Below, piece after piece: positions 22,690 through 34,442 of a stretch of DNA of 64,000 nucleotides. Numbering within the stretch: position 1 is the first letter of the stretch; every line of letters begins with the position of its first letter. The position numbers and the translations under genes are program-made. The notes under the pieces are model-generated. The model saw only the letters and a program-made list of their open reading frames with translations. It had not been told where the DNA came from and made no database searches. The stretch lies in the NCBI GenBank assembly GCA_022606425.2, contig JAHDVF020001520.1, forward strand, positions 186,001 to 250,000, given 5' to 3'. Origin of the DNA: Lepidostoma basale (Eukaryota; Arthropoda; Insecta; Trichoptera; Lepidostomatidae).

Positions 22690-23170
22690 AACATGAGTTA
22701 CATCCTTAAAAACCGGAAACTATCGATCAACCTGAAACGAAAAGTCTATGAAGCCTGCGTTCTACCAGTTGGTACTTATGGTCTTGAAACTGTTACATTG
22801 TCCAAACAAAGTGCTGAGAAACTACGAGTGACCCCTAAGAGCCACGGAAAGAGCCATGTTAGGAATAAGCCTAACAGACAGAGTCAGAAACGATACGGTC
22901 AGAAAAAAACTAAGGTCACTGACATCATCCACCGGATGGCGACTCTAAAATGGCAATGGGCAGGTCATGTAGCCAGAAGCTCAGATGAAAAGTGGGCAAG
23001 AAGACTGCTGACTTGGAGACCGTGGACTGCAAAGAGAAGTGAAGGACGACCGCAACTACGTTGGAAGGATGATTTGAACTGACACGTCGGAATAACCTGG
23101 ATGCAGTCTGCACAGGACAGAGTGACATGGAAGCGAATGAAGGGGGCCTTTGTCCAGGAGTGGACGGGAA
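22690..23170 (+). mobile_element. RTE-B C-terminal fragment
   Basis: KRKVYEACVLPVGTYGLETV, LKWQWAGHVARSSDEKWARR, GRPQLRWKDDLN, one stop, then QSAQDRVTWKRMKGAFVQEW. Confidence 0.85.
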
Positions 23171-23187
23171 TAGGCTGAGTGATAGTG

Positions 23188-23270
23188 TGACAAGCATAAT
23201 ACCATCACCAGGAATGGAACTCGGGGCCTTTTGTGTGCAGTCATAGCCATGCCACTTTGTCACTAAGGTC
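23188..23270 (-). mobile_element. Third SINE-like tRNA head, copy 1
   Basis: Reverse strand holds AAGTGGCATGGCTATGAC and GAGTTCCATTCC. Matches 56546-56612. It follows an RTE-B 3' end. Confidence 0.5.
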
Positions 23271-23334
23271 GTCGCGATTAATTATTACTTGTGATTTGAT
23301 TATAAGAGATGGACAGGAACGAGCAGAGTTGAGA

Positions 23335-23775
23335 ACTTGTTTCAAGTGCCTTAGGACAGAGATCAAATCAAATCAGTTTGTTTTCTCAAAAGATATTACA
23401 AACAATTTTTATAGTTTAAGACATCTTTTGAGAACAAGTAAAATATAATAAATATATAATACCGGAACGTATGAGAGATGGTTCGACATTAGGAATACAA
23501 GATACTCTCCAAAGTCAAGAATATTTGTCTTCTGAACGTACTTTCACGAATATGGAAGACATCGATCTCCGAAGCGATCATGTTCAGCAGTTTGATTGCT
23601 CTCCCCACCGGCATCACCAGAGGCAGATTGGTTCTGCATGCTGGGAGATAAAACAGTATGTGCTGACGCTGGCGAAGATAACCATCTGAACATAAAGATG
23701 GATAGCCTCCAAGATGACGGAATTCTCAAAGAATCCCCTGATTAGTCTGAAGAAATGGATAAGTGTGCACCTATC
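23335..23775 (-). mobile_element. Jockey-like LINE 3' end
   Basis: Same family as 19.0 kb. Reverse: HFFRLIRGFFENSVILEAI and, after a frameshift, NQSASGDAGGESNQTAEHD; tail TGATTTGATTTGATC. Confidence 0.78.
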
Positions 23776-24395
23776 CCTTCTTATCTGTAAACTATTGGTC
23801 CCCAGCATGCCCAAGAGGAATGCAGTGGGTTAAAGCCACGGCTAGCTACCAAACTCGCTCATGTTTCTATGCAGTTATCGCCAACGTTGGGGGACCTGAC
23901 ACGGCACCAGAAGATGATATTATTTCCATTTTAATACAAAACAAAATTTAAAGTTTGCAAACCTACGGATTGCATGGTCCCTCGTTAACCATCCTTCAAC
24001 AATCCCTACACTTCATCCATAATTTTGAGCCCATAGTTCATATTCACCAGGACTGGGCTCGCATTAGGTTCATTGCTCTGATTCACGTGAAACCTTGACC
24101 CTACCCAAAAGTTCTCATACAGTTTGACATTGTAAAAGGGTTCGTGTCGCTTATTATTTATTCGATCAGTTGACTAATAAATTAAGTCGCTTTTTGCCCG
24201 TGAAGCCAAATAAAATCTTTTTTAAGACAGTTAATTATTTTCGTACAAAGTAGAAATAATTTACTATTGCAATAAAATGTTGGTCGCGACCAATGTACGT
24301 TATACATAAAAAATGTTTCGAAGAACAATTCGAAATTTAACGAGGTTGAAACTGTCTGGAACAAGTGAACAAAGTGTTCTTATTTTTGAATGAAT
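23775..24395. other. Unassigned stretch with a LINE trace
   Basis: GGACCTGACACGGCACCAGAAGA at about 23890 matches the LINE 3' end at 50.87 kb; the rest is unassigned. Confidence 0.4.
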
Positions 24396-24648
24396 GAATG
24401 TTGAACGCAATAGCGGACAGGCGCGCGAGATGTATTGGTCATGTGTTGCGACACGAATGTTTCCTGCATGATGTTGGAGGGAATGGTTGTGGGATCGATT
24501 GGCAGAGGACGACATCGCCAGGAGTACCTAGACCAGATTTGCCGAGATATGGGCTACACCTCTTATGCGGAGTTGAAGAGAGTTGTCGAGGACCGAGCGG
24601 AGTGGAAGAGGAGATGCGTCGCTTTGCTGCAGACCAATAATTAGATTG
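24395..24648 (+). mobile_element. RTE-B-like C-terminal fragment with a frameshift
   Basis: RCIGHVLRHECFL in one frame, EGMVVGSIGRGRHRQEYLDQ and WKRRCVALLQTNN stop in the next. Confidence 0.75.
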
Positions 24649-24784
24649 AGACCGGAAAAGAGAGATTTTTGAATATATGAATCCACAGCAGAAAGTAAAG
24701 ACACAAATATATAGGTAACAATAATTTGAATTATTGTATTATATTAATATGTATTGTTTCTTGATCAATGGTGTAAAGCTTCAT

Positions 24785-24905
24785 ATTAAATAATGATTAC
24801 GAATGGAAGCGTCCGTTTTATAGAAGTTTTATCCTTTTTTTTGGAATGACATTTGGTAATCATCAGGCGAAACATCTCATTTCGATTGAATTTGTGTTTC
24901 ATACT
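24785..24905 (-). repeat. P6 Penelope-type repeat
   Basis: TACGAATGGAAGCGTCCGTTT, AGAAGTTTTAT and ATCAGGCGAAACAT landmarks. Confidence 0.5.
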
Positions 24906-25084
24906 TTATTGATGCTTTAAAATTTTAACAAACTTTTGATTCGTCGATATACAATATTTACAATATAAATAATTAATCATCAATAATAATTCGCATGCAA
25001 CCTTGTTTTAAGTGACGTGTTTTTTAAATGAAAATTCTATTAAGATTAAAAAGTGTGATGGTATACGAGTAGAGCTATATTTGA

Positions 25085-25480
25085 ACTAAGTTTTTTTAAC
25101 TACTTCCACTTTTGTCTTCATTTTGACAGCGACCGGTTTCGCCAGGCTCACTGTCAGGTATTACAACTGTTATCAATTTAAATTCCATTACATTGATAAC
25201 AGAATGCCATTAAACAACTTTAATATATAACATCGATATTTAAATTCAGTCAATTTTACATTATTATTTTTGTATCGAATTATGATTACCACCCCTGATA
25301 TGTATGTATATAAAATAGTAATTTTATAACAGTGTCAACAGTCTGTCGATGTCAGTCAGCCTGGCGAAACCGGTCACTTTCGAAATGAAGCCAAAAAGTT
25401 GTTAAAAAAACATCGTTTTTTTTATTATTATTTAAAAGGAACTTCCATCAAGAGATTTCAATAAATCGTTTGACAATTTT
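25085..25480. repeat. P1 Penelope terminal repeats, inverted pair
   Basis: Left arm from 25085 (GCGACCGGTTTCGCCAGGCT) and right arm to 25480 (GCCTGGCGAAACCGGTCAC), about 200 bp apart. Confidence 0.75.
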
Positions 25481-26025
25481 TATACTTTCATTTTCACATA
25501 CATATGTATATGTAGAGAGCTGTCTGTTTACTTCTAAAGCCGTTTTCGTCTTTTTCGAACAGATTTTGTCACCGTAGAGTTTTTATTATTATTATTACAT
25601 TGCCTGTCGATCATAACACCCTGGAGAATATATTTGCACACAAAGTTCATCGAACTGTGCGGTTATTAATCATTCAAAAGTCATAAATCATGTCAAAGGC
25701 AATTTATTTTATGGAATACCTAAACATTTACCGTGTACATTCTACAGGGTGGTGCAAAATAATTTTCGTGGTGCCCCATAACAAAACCATTATATATTTG
25801 GCTGTGCTGCGGTCCTATCTTGTTAGAACCACAGTTGTGAATGGTTTCGCATTGCTTGCCCCAAACAATTTTCCGACACTATCAGATCTTGAGTTTTGGC
25901 TTCATTTTTATTTATTTATTTGACATAAACGCCACAAGGGGTTTTACAAAAAAATTACATGTAGAGTAATGATGGATACAGTGAGTAAATACATATACAC
26001 CGTGAATAAACAAGATTACTAACTA
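25480..26025. other. Unassigned stretch
   Basis: No coding or repeat signal noticed beyond short simple repeats (ATT)n near 25585. Confidence 0.4.
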
Positions 26026-26342
26026 ACTAACTAACTAACTAACCATCACGCCATTTCCCCGGAGGGGTAGGCAGAGAGGATGGATCGCCACACTGGCCTG
26101 TCCTGGCACACCTCTCGGGCTTCCCTCACATTCATACATCGCACCATGCACGCACGTCGATTATTTCGACTTCGAATGTGGCCGCCTTTTAGTAATTGGT
26201 TAATTTGGTCATGCCATGTTTTCCTCGGTCGTCCTCGGCTTCTTTTCCCACTCACGCTGCTTGTGTACAACTTTTTAACCATTCTACTCTCATCCATTCG
26301 TTCCATATGTCCGAACCATCTCAGGGATCCTTTTTTAATTTG
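26025..26342 (-). mobile_element. LINE-A fragment, KLYTSSVSGKRSRG subfamily
   Basis: Five TAAC units, then a well-preserved reading frame (KKGSLRWFGHMERMDESRMV, SGKRSRGRPRKTWHDQINQ, RRACMVRCMNVREAREVCQD). The frame is open to the end of the fragment, so it is younger than most copies. Confidence 0.85.
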
Positions 26343-26875
26343 AAGAAAACCAAAATACCAAATATACAGAAATACAAACCATGTAATAAAAAATAAAATT
26401 AAAATAAAACACACACTTAAATGCAAAAAAAAAACACAAAATGTTCAAGGAATACGAACAGAAAGATGACTATTAATATTAATAAAGCCTAAGAATCTAT
26501 ATGAATTGGAAAAGAGCAAGGAGTTGTTTTTTGAAAATAGGAAGACTATTGCAGGACAAGAATAATGTTCCAATGATCCTTTTAATTTTTTTTTATCAAA
26601 TAGTATACTTAAGTGAGTGTAATTATCGCAGATGAATTCATCTTGGACCTTCATTAATTAGACATGGGTACTTTATTTTCACCATCATTTTGCGGTGCTG
26701 TGGAATCAAATTTTAAAAACATTGTAACACCTTTTTTTAGCTTTTTACAAACATGTTTCGGATTGTCGGATCCCTATTAACATTAAATTCATTAAAAACA
26801 AGATACTCATATTTGACATTTTACTTCTATATTCGCCTTCACTTTGTGTTGTGGATTCATATTTGAATAAATTTG
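26342..26875. other. A+T-rich stretch with a Penelope-type trace
   Basis: GTTGTGGATTCATATTTGAATA near 26850 recurs at 15.7, 45.94 and 61.28 kb as an element edge. Confidence 0.4.
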
Positions 26876-27035
26876 TATTACAACACTTTTTATTTTTACT
26901 GAACTCAGACATGTTTCGGTTACAAGTAACTTTGATCAATGTATATAATTTGTATACATTGATAAAGGTTACTTGTAACCGAAACATGTCTGAGTTCAGT
27001 AAATATAAAAAGTGTTGTAATACAAAGTGTAACTA
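26875..27035. repeat. P4 Penelope-type inverted pair, short centre
   Basis: Arms of about 75 bp nearly touch at 26945-26955. Each holds the GGTTACTTGTAACCGAAACA block. Confidence 0.8.
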
Positions 27036-27479
27036 TATTTATTCAAATACTAATCTTTTAGTTAAACAAAAACAAACCAACTAGAGGGTGGTATAAACCT
27101 CATAACTCATAAAAATTCTAATTGTACCAAGCTCACTTGGTGTTCTTGTCTTCCTTTGGAGCGGGTCAATAGTATAAAATACTAAGGTGTTACTTTCCTA
27201 TCCTAGTGTGAATTTATTACTACAACTTTCCTAGCATACAATCTTAATTACAATATATCATCATGTTACGATAAGTCACTTACTAATGTTAGCATAAGAT
27301 TACTAACAAATACTAACAAGCCGCTATTTTACTAACAATTTCATAATTATGCTCTTTTATGTAGTTGTCACGATACAGGCCATGCCTAGTATGACAAGTG
27401 CAGACCATATAATTTTTTTAAATAAATGTATACTATAATCATGTAAAATTAACATTAAAATCGCAGATGTCCTTCTTAA

Positions 27480-28199
27480 CCCTTAGCACTCGAATGCCGC
27501 CATAGAGGTGGCATGCATGGTTTACCGCTATCGTCCTCGGTGTCTTCATTTCGGAAATCCTCAAAACTTGTTTAGTCCTATCTTACTGTGTCTGCCCTTG
27601 CTTCGACGCCATTTGTTTATAGTCTTACGCATGCTTTATAGATTCTCATGCTTTATAGATTCTCATCTTACACTTAATCGCCATACTCTTATTTTTCTAT
27701 ATTTTTTAAATATATAGTTTTTTTTAACTTTTCAATATAATTCAACCAATAAGAAGAACAATTAAATAGTAATAAGTTACGGAATTTGATCCAGAAACGA
27801 GTGATAAGTCATTAAAATCAGACATATCGTTTTAGTAATTACTTTATTCAGTAATAGATCGAGGAACTAAGAAGGACTGCGCAGTATGTTCCAATAGAAA
27901 AATTCCGGGTGGAAGAAAAGAAACACGATTATATTGCGAAACCTGAGAAAGTAAACCTAGAAATCACGTTGAGGATTGTTATGTAAAATATCATTCAATG
28001 AAAAACTTCAAATAGTCAATTGTTGTGTCTATTTTACATATTGCATACCTATTTTACCAAAACAAAAAAAATATATTTTATTTTTATTTTTTAATATTTT
28101 ATGAATTTAATTGTATTTCAATTTAAATTATTTATTTTTCTTAAAAAATGCTTCAAGTTGGCGGAATACACATACCAAAAATCTTTCGAGTGCAATGGG
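27480..28199 (+). mobile_element. Internally deleted piggyBac element
   Basis: 720 bp with TTAA on both sides (27476-27479 and 28200-28203). The ends are inverse: CCCTTAGCACTCGAA on the left, and CCCATTGCACTCGAA when the right end is reversed. Only the transposase C-terminus remains. piggyBac elements insert at TTAA and excise precisely. Confidence 0.88.
27863..28015 (+). pseudogene. piggyBac transposase C-terminal Cys-rich domain remnant
   Basis: In one frame it reads GTKKDCAVCSNRK, then ETRLYCET, a TGA where Cys is expected, then DCYVKYHSMKNFK and stop. This is the C-x2-C ... C ... C-[FY]-x-x-[FY]-H pattern of the piggyBac C-terminal zinc-binding domain, which binds the terminal repeats. 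The RNase H-like catalytic core is deleted. Confidence 0.8.
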
Positions 28200-28203
28200 T
28201 TAA

Positions 28204-28915
28204 AATAATTTTTTTAACCATTTTCGTCTACGGTCCATAATACGTTTGTAAAAAAATCATTAAAAGATTATGAAAATATAATGTTTTTTTTTAAGTCAAT
28301 CAAGTTTGGAGATTTTGATTTGAAAGTAACATTCGATTTTTTTTTGTCTTTGTTTCAAAATGAAAATATTGTAAAAAAATGGTGAAACGAATTTTAATGT
28401 TAAAATGCCGTTTAAGGCAATCCGGTAGTAAGGGAGTGTACAGTGACGAGTAAAATATTAGATCCTTTTTTTTATTAACACAAATTCGTTATGTCAGAAA
28501 AAAAAATTGTTGATATAATGTTAATTTCAAGTGTTAAATAGATTGAAAATAATATGTTATTAGGTAAGTCAATTATAAATGTATCAGATATTGTTAAGGT
28601 TGCTGATATCATGTTATATTAATTGGATTGGCTGAACTTTTGTCTCGGGATTTGCTTCCTCTTGCGTTGTGAAAGACTAAGTTCTCTATCTTTTGGGTGG
28701 AAACCAATGGACGTTAGCCTACGGGTATTCCATTTGAAGCAGTGTATAAAATGATATAAGTATCTATTATTCTTGTCTTACGTCTTGCCAGAATCGTATC
28801 CTCGTTCTGGTCCATCGCACTATGTCTTCAGTGTTAATAATTTGACTTATTTCTGTATTTCTCACTCGGTTTCTGAGAGTTATTCCCATAACATTTCGAG
28901 AGGATTTGTGACATT
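28204..28915. other. A+T-rich stretch, nothing recognised
   Basis: No coding or repeat signal noticed. Confidence 0.4.
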
Positions 28916-29010
28916 GTACTGAGGATGTTGGGCTTCATCTTCCGGACCGGAAGAGTTTTCAGAGATCCCAAATTATCAGAAGCCGTCATTTTGATTAAAA
29001 AATTAAAAAA
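28915..29010 (+). mobile_element. Jockey-like LINE internal fragment
   Basis: LRMLGFIFRTGRVFRDPKLS, aligning with LLGFVLRTCKQFRNPEAM of the 57 kb copy. Confidence 0.6.
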
Positions 29011-29247
29011 GCATCGATCAGGTACTAGATCAACTATTAAAATATTTTTATTATTTTTTATTTCAATAGATTTAGATGATCCTGTAAGAAATAATAATGG
29101 TCACCGCAAGGCACCAATTATGGAACAGGGTCGAACAAATATGGTCATACTTCATATATATTTAATTATTTTTTTAAAATTTTAGTCAAAACAAGTTAAA
29201 ACATAATATAATAATTTAATAATGAAGGTTATTTAACCTTCGACGAT

Positions 29248-29490
29248 CTTTGTGACCGAGTGGTAAGTCATCGACTGCCACCCCGAAGGTTCCGGGTTCC
29301 ACTCCCGGCGAGGGCAGTGTGATTGTCACACTGTCTTTGGTCTGGTATAGAATTCACGTGACAATAAAATGGCGATAGATTAGCTACCTATCACATGTCA
29401 CGAGAATCACTATGATAGCTATAATACCCTTTACATCGATTTGGCTCATGCTGTCGTGATGTAAAGAGCGATTCAACAAAATAATAATAA
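29248..29490 (+). mobile_element. SINE-T copy
   Basis: Full length; B box mutated to GGTTCCACTCC. Confidence 0.85.
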
Positions 29491-29524
29491 TTAATTAAAT
29501 TACTGACACCAAAATAATATTGAA

Positions 29525-29612
29525 ATTAAGGATTGATTGTATCTCAATAGAGACGAAGATGTAAATTGTTTTTTTTCGACCACCATATTCTGTTTCCAAA
29601 AATGATTTACCC
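29525..29612. mobile_element. Foldback/MITE family F, terminal fragment
   Basis: GATTGTATCTCAATAGAGACG followed by CCACCATATTCTGTTTCC. Confidence 0.6.
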
Positions 29613-30420
29613 GCAATGGGTAAATACAGTATTTGTCTACAAATATTGGTAACATTCAATATTGAAAAAAAATTTTTTTTCATACCTCTGACTGCTCCTA
29701 ACCCCTTAAAGACTGAGTCATCTTTCTTTTTGCAGTCCAAGGTATCTCAGCATGCCACACCAATATCACATTTCAAATGCGTCAATCCTGGCGCAGTCAC
29801 GGGATTTTATTGGCCAAGTTCATCGGCTTAGTAATTATACGGCCCAGATATTTGAATTGGCCTACCATCTCGAACCATTTATTCCTATTTCAGTTATGCC
29901 TTGTAGATTCAAAGCTAATCTGAACTATATTATAATAATTAAAAAGCAAATTATAATATGATTGTCGGCCACTGTACCGTTTTGATTGTTGTCCCGTATA
30001 ATACTAATCAATCATTTTTTTACTACGAACGTACACTGACAACGCAATGCGAACATTAAGATGCCTTATCTAGGGTTAATTTATATTACTTTATTCTAAA
30101 AATGAAAACAATTTCTCTTCCTATTGTAGTGTGCAATTATTAAAAATAATTTAAAACCCATTTATTTTTCGTTTGTTTAAGTAATGATGAGTAAAACCGG
30201 TTGTTCGATAAAACAAAACAAAGTGGTGTAAACAAGTTTTTTAATAAGAACAAATATTTGTGAATGTATACTTATACCTGTATACGAAATCCTGGATTTA
30301 CACCAAAGGGTGGTCAATTCAAATTTTTTTTTCCAAAAAAAAAAGTTTTTTAATGTTTGTTTAATTCTCTTTCATTTATAATATAAAAACATTGGAATAT
30401 AGAAAGTGAACAAAAAAATA
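29612..30420. other. A+T-rich stretch, nothing firm
   Basis: Partial matches to the 52.0 kb palindrome near 29620-29650 and 30255-30300. Confidence 0.35.
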
Positions 30421-30712
30421 GTACGTTAAGATGCTTTGGATACGTGAAATGAATAATTGAAGAAAGAATGGTGAAAAAAGTATATGTTAACGTTGTAAAT
30501 GGAACTAGAAATCGAGGAAGACCAAATAAAACGTGGCACAATCAAATTAATCAAATATTGAATGCCGGCCACGTGAGGAGTCGGAGAAATCGACGTGCGT
30601 GCATGACACGATGTATGAATGTTAAGGAAGGGAAAAATGTATGTCAGGAAAGAAAAGTGTGGCAGTTCTTTCTTTCTGCCTACTCCTTAGGGGAGACGGC
30701 CTGATGGTTAAA
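30420..30712 (+). mobile_element. LINE-A fragment
   Basis: Codes for MVKKVYVNVVNGTRNRGRPN, KTWHNQINQILNAGHVRSRR and RRACMTRCMNVKEGKNVCQE. The terminal block is intact but no TTAG repeats follow. Confidence 0.8.
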
Positions 30713-30714
30713 TT

Positions 30715-31140
30715 TTTTTCTCTCCTTGATTAGTCTCTGCCTCCTCCAAGAAACGAATTTCTCGAAGTGTTCGTAAAGTTGGTTGTTTTACGAGATAAGG
30801 TTGTTGGTCTAACGCCCAACCTCTTTACTAGGAGGACCAGGGTTTTTCTGTAGGGGTGTTTCTTCACTTAGCAGGGGGTGACCGGTTTTTTGGCGCCGAA
30901 AATCGCCATTCACCCTCTCTCTGTTAGCTGTGGCACATCAACATACGAGTATGTCTAATGCCACACCCAGAGTTTGCAGGATCATAAAGATCACAGATGG
31001 ACGCCAGAGAGTCGGACTAGATGGTAGTGTTACTGATGTTTTGCAACTATGGCGTTTGATGGCATTTACTGATACACATACCTTCCAGCATGGTATGTTC
31101 CTCCACGGCCCTAACCATCCATTCAAACCCCGTGATGGTT
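30715..31140. repeat. Unclassified dispersed repeat, copy 2
   Basis: Pairs with 9705-10110. It follows a LINE-A end and precedes a GTGATGGTTAATTAGTTAGTTAG tail, so it may be carried by a LINE-A-type element. Confidence 0.5.
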
Positions 31141-31590
31141 AATTAGTTAGTTAGTTTTTTTTAATAGAATAAGCCCGGAAAATCTCGTTAGCCCGCCAGT
31201 ATGATGAGCATTGAAAACATTTGAGAGAGAAGCGTTTATCTGGACTATTATCGCCTGGCTCAGGCGGGAAATGAGAGCCAAACTTTGGACATTCCGAATA
31301 CATTTGCCACACGACTGTAAACTTTCATAAGCTGAATTAATGGGCGCCTTCTACATCACACTTAATTAACACTATTATATTTAATCTTACATCGTTTACG
31401 TATCAGACAAAAAAATATGTCAGACCTCTGGTAAAAGGAGACGAATATTGAAGTGATATTTCTTGTATATTCTTGTATATTGAAAAAGTGGTGGAGGGGG
31501 GGGGATTTAATTTAGCGGCAGGTAAATTGTTGGTTAGTTAGAATTATGAGACAGGGAAACAAATCAATTATGGGACTAGAGGTTAAGTTT
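31140..31590. other. Unassigned stretch
   Basis: No coding or repeat signal noticed. Confidence 0.4.
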
Positions 31591-31785
31591 TCTTGGTTGT
31601 GTATAATATCTTCGATGTTTTAATGGTGTTTTAATTTCTAAAATTTCTAGATTATTTGAACTTATATTTCTACTTTTTATGTGTAAAATTTCAACTACGT
31701 TATCTTTGTTGAACGAGTGATCTCTTTCAATGAGATGGTTTGTGAATTCAGAAAAGTTATTATAAGATATGTTCCGTTAACTAAA
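31590..31785 (-). pseudogene. Second Penelope GIY-YIG fragment (C-terminal part)
   Basis: A minus-strand frame reads FSEFTNHLIERDHSFNKDN, then VVEILHIKSRNISS and a final LEILEIKTPLKHRR. This is the segment after the YIG core in the same domain type as 1197-1439. The GIY and YIG motifs themselves are lost. Confidence 0.75.
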
Positions 31786-31789
31786 AAAC

Positions 31790-31935
31790 TAATGTGTAAT
31801 TTGTCAACCCCTTGAAATGAACATGTACGGTTTGAAAGCGCAAATTTCACGAGCAACGCGATAGTATAAAATAAGTTTCATTATTTTATAAAGTTCCATT
31901 GGAAATCTTATAATTTATTTACTTGAAATAGTAAA
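31790..31935. repeat. Unclassified dispersed repeat, copy 2 of 2
   Basis: Inverse match of 9040-9195; adjoins 31590-31785 and so may be the 3' region of that Penelope-like element. Confidence 0.6.
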
Positions 31936-31936
31936 A

Positions 31937-32590
31937 ACTAACTAACTAACCATCACGCCATTTCCCCGGAGAGGTAGGCAGAGAGGATGGATCGCCACAA
32001 TGCTCTGTCCTGGTATACCTCTCGGGCTTCCTTTACATTCATACATCGTACCATGCACGCACGTCGATTATTTCGACTTCGAAAGTGACAGCCTTTTAGT
32101 AATTGATTAATTTGGTCATGCCACGTTTTCCTCGGTCGTCCTCGGCTTCTTTTTCCACTCACGCTGCTTGTGTACAACTTTTTAACCATTTTACTCTCAT
32201 CCATTCGTTCCATATGTCCAAACCATCGCAGGGATCCTTTTTTAATTTTATCCATGATGCAGTCATCTGCCTTACATTTCTTTCTTATTTCATCGTTCGG
32301 TATTCTATTATACAACGGTTTCACACACATTCTTCTTAGTGATCTCATTTCTACGGCGTTATCCTGCTTTCATCCTTCTTTTGCCAGCTCCAAGCTTCAC
32401 TTCCATATATGAGGGTTGGCACTAGAACTTCATTGTGTACTGCCATCTTTGCTTCTGTGGATATATTTCTATTTGCAGTAATGACTATGAGTGCGCCATT
32501 TATTTTATTCCCAGCACCAACCCTTCTTTCAATGTGTTTCTCCATTTTTTCCGTTTCTTGTAAACATGCTTCCCAGATACGTAAATTCGG
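31937..32590 (-). mobile_element. LINE-A fragment, KLYTSSVSGKRSRG subfamily
   Basis: 31953-32348 keeps a 131-codon frame (MRSLRRMCVKPLYNRI to AYLSGEMA). 32351-32545 continues upstream in a shifted frame with RRVGAGNKINGA and GSEAWSWQKKDESRIT. Same subfamily as 26.0 and 34.4 kb. Confidence 0.85.
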
Positions 32591-32701
32591 TTCCCTTATG
32601 TTTTTTAATGTTCTTTAATTTATTAAATTAAAATTTCGCGTTCTTTTATCCATGTTAAAAGATGAGCTATCATTGGATACACAAAAGTGTTGTGAAAATA
32701 T

Positions 32702-32856
32702 TAACTAACTAACTAACTAACCATCACGCCGTCTCTCCGAAAGGGTAGGCAGAAATAAATTGACTGTCACACTTTTACTGATGCGGCACTCCATCCTTCT
32801 CTTTTCGCTCCGCGGGAGACGCGGTGTGATGGGTTGTGAACCTCATCGCCACAATA
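32702..32856 (-). mobile_element. SINE-B copy, 5' truncated
   Basis: (TAAC)n, terminal block, GCGGGAGACGCGGTGTGATG block and cctcatcgccac, then ends. Confidence 0.75.
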
Positions 32857-33312
32857 TAAAAAATATTAAGTTTCCAAAAGTAATTCAATTTTGAATCCAT
32901 AACACAAAGTGATGGCGAAAGCGATATATCTATCTATTTTATCATTATTACAATATATTTACATGTCTATTATTGATAAAACGTGTCTGGCTCGTGCATA
33001 TTCAGCAATGGATAATTAGCTGTATTCTAATGTACGAATGTTCCTCTAATGATGTTCATATTAATGACTGAGCACTCAAAAGTGGAATAATAGTTATCTA
33101 ACCTAAATTGTTATGTTCTAAATACACCCTGATCAGCTTTGAAACACGTTTTAACAGGGCAGAACGACAGCTTTGTGTTTACTGACACTATTGATAAAAC
33201 ATGTAGAATGGCAAAACAACACAAATGATTAAATTATTGTTTAGTTTATTACATGTTTTGAAAAAAACTCACTGCTTTCTGTTTTTGAAAACAAACATTT
33301 TATCCAAATATA
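32857..33312. other. A+T-rich stretch, nothing recognised
   Basis: Only an element-edge trace (TCCATAACACAAAGTGATGGCG) at about 32898. Confidence 0.35.
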
Positions 33313-33965
33313 AAAGGGTAGGTAGAAAGAATGGACGGTCACACTTTTCTTTCCTGACATATCGTCACCTGAGAGTAAGAGGGTTTCAAGTAACAAAATT
33401 TCACATTTGGCTTTTTTTCGTGAAAAGGGTTCTTAGTAACCTTATCTATACGTACAATTAAAAATATATGTAAAAGTATCGTCATTTTGATGTTACGAAA
33501 ATAATCAAGCTCCATCTGATCAATCAAAACACACGATTCACTGAAGAAGGATTCATTTAAACTTAGAACTGTATTATTCCAACTGTTGCCAGAGAAAATT
33601 TACACGTTTCTCTGTAAAAGAGTTTCATCTGCTTCAGATGGAACCCTTTTATTCCATGATACAAACCGGAAACCAAGAAATCTTTGACTTGATTTTTCTA
33701 AGCTTTTTATTTTTGACAGTTGGAACCTTCTTACTCTCAGGTGACGATATTTCTCTCGCTTCCTCAACATTCATACATTGCGCATGCACGGGCGTCAATT
33801 TCTCTGACTCCTCACGTGGCCGACATTCTTTCTCTATTTTTAGTTCCATTTACATCGTTGACATATATTTTTTTACCATTATTTCTTCATTCATTATTTC
33901 CTTGTGTCCAAACCATCTTATTATTCCTTTAATTATTTTGTTCATGACACCATCATTTGCACCAA
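33313..33965 (-). mobile_element. LINE-A fragment in two pieces
   Basis: The terminal block is at about 33315-33360 and the C-terminal coding region resumes at 33738-33965. The 380 bp between is not LINE-A and probably is an insertion or rearrangement; matching CACCTGAGAGTAAGAGGGTT / ACTCTCAGGTG motifs sit at its two ends in inverse orientation. Confidence 0.6.
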
Positions 33966-34164
33966 ATATTTAAATAAAAATAAAATTTTAATCAATGACA
34001 CATGTTTATTAAACAATAAATTTTATTATAATTATATCACAGGGAAAAATCATGGATAAAACCGTTATGGTAAATCAAAAAAATCATGGTGAAAATATAG
34101 AGCAAGTAGAAGAGTTTTTATATTTTTTTATAATGTTGAGAAAACGAGATAAGTATATACGAAG

Positions 34165-34325
34165 ACTCTCGTGGCCGAGTGGTAAGTGCTTTGACTGCCA
34201 ACCCAAAGGTCCCGGGTTCGATTCCCGGCAATGGCAGTGTGATTGTTACACTGTCTTTGATCTGGTGCAGAATTCAAGTGACAATAAAATGGCGATATAT
34301 TAGCTACCTATCACATGTCACGATT
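34165..34325 (+). mobile_element. SINE-T copy, 3' truncated
   Basis: Intact A and B boxes (CGTGGCCGAGTGGTAAG, GGTTCGATTCC); stops at TCACATGTCACGAT. Confidence 0.8.
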
Positions 34326-34442
34326 AACACACAATAATAAATATACGAAATTATCACGCAATAATAAATATGCGAAAAGAAAAGTATGGGAGTCCGTTCT
34401 AACATACAGTCAACAAATAGTTTCATTCTTACTATTTTTATA

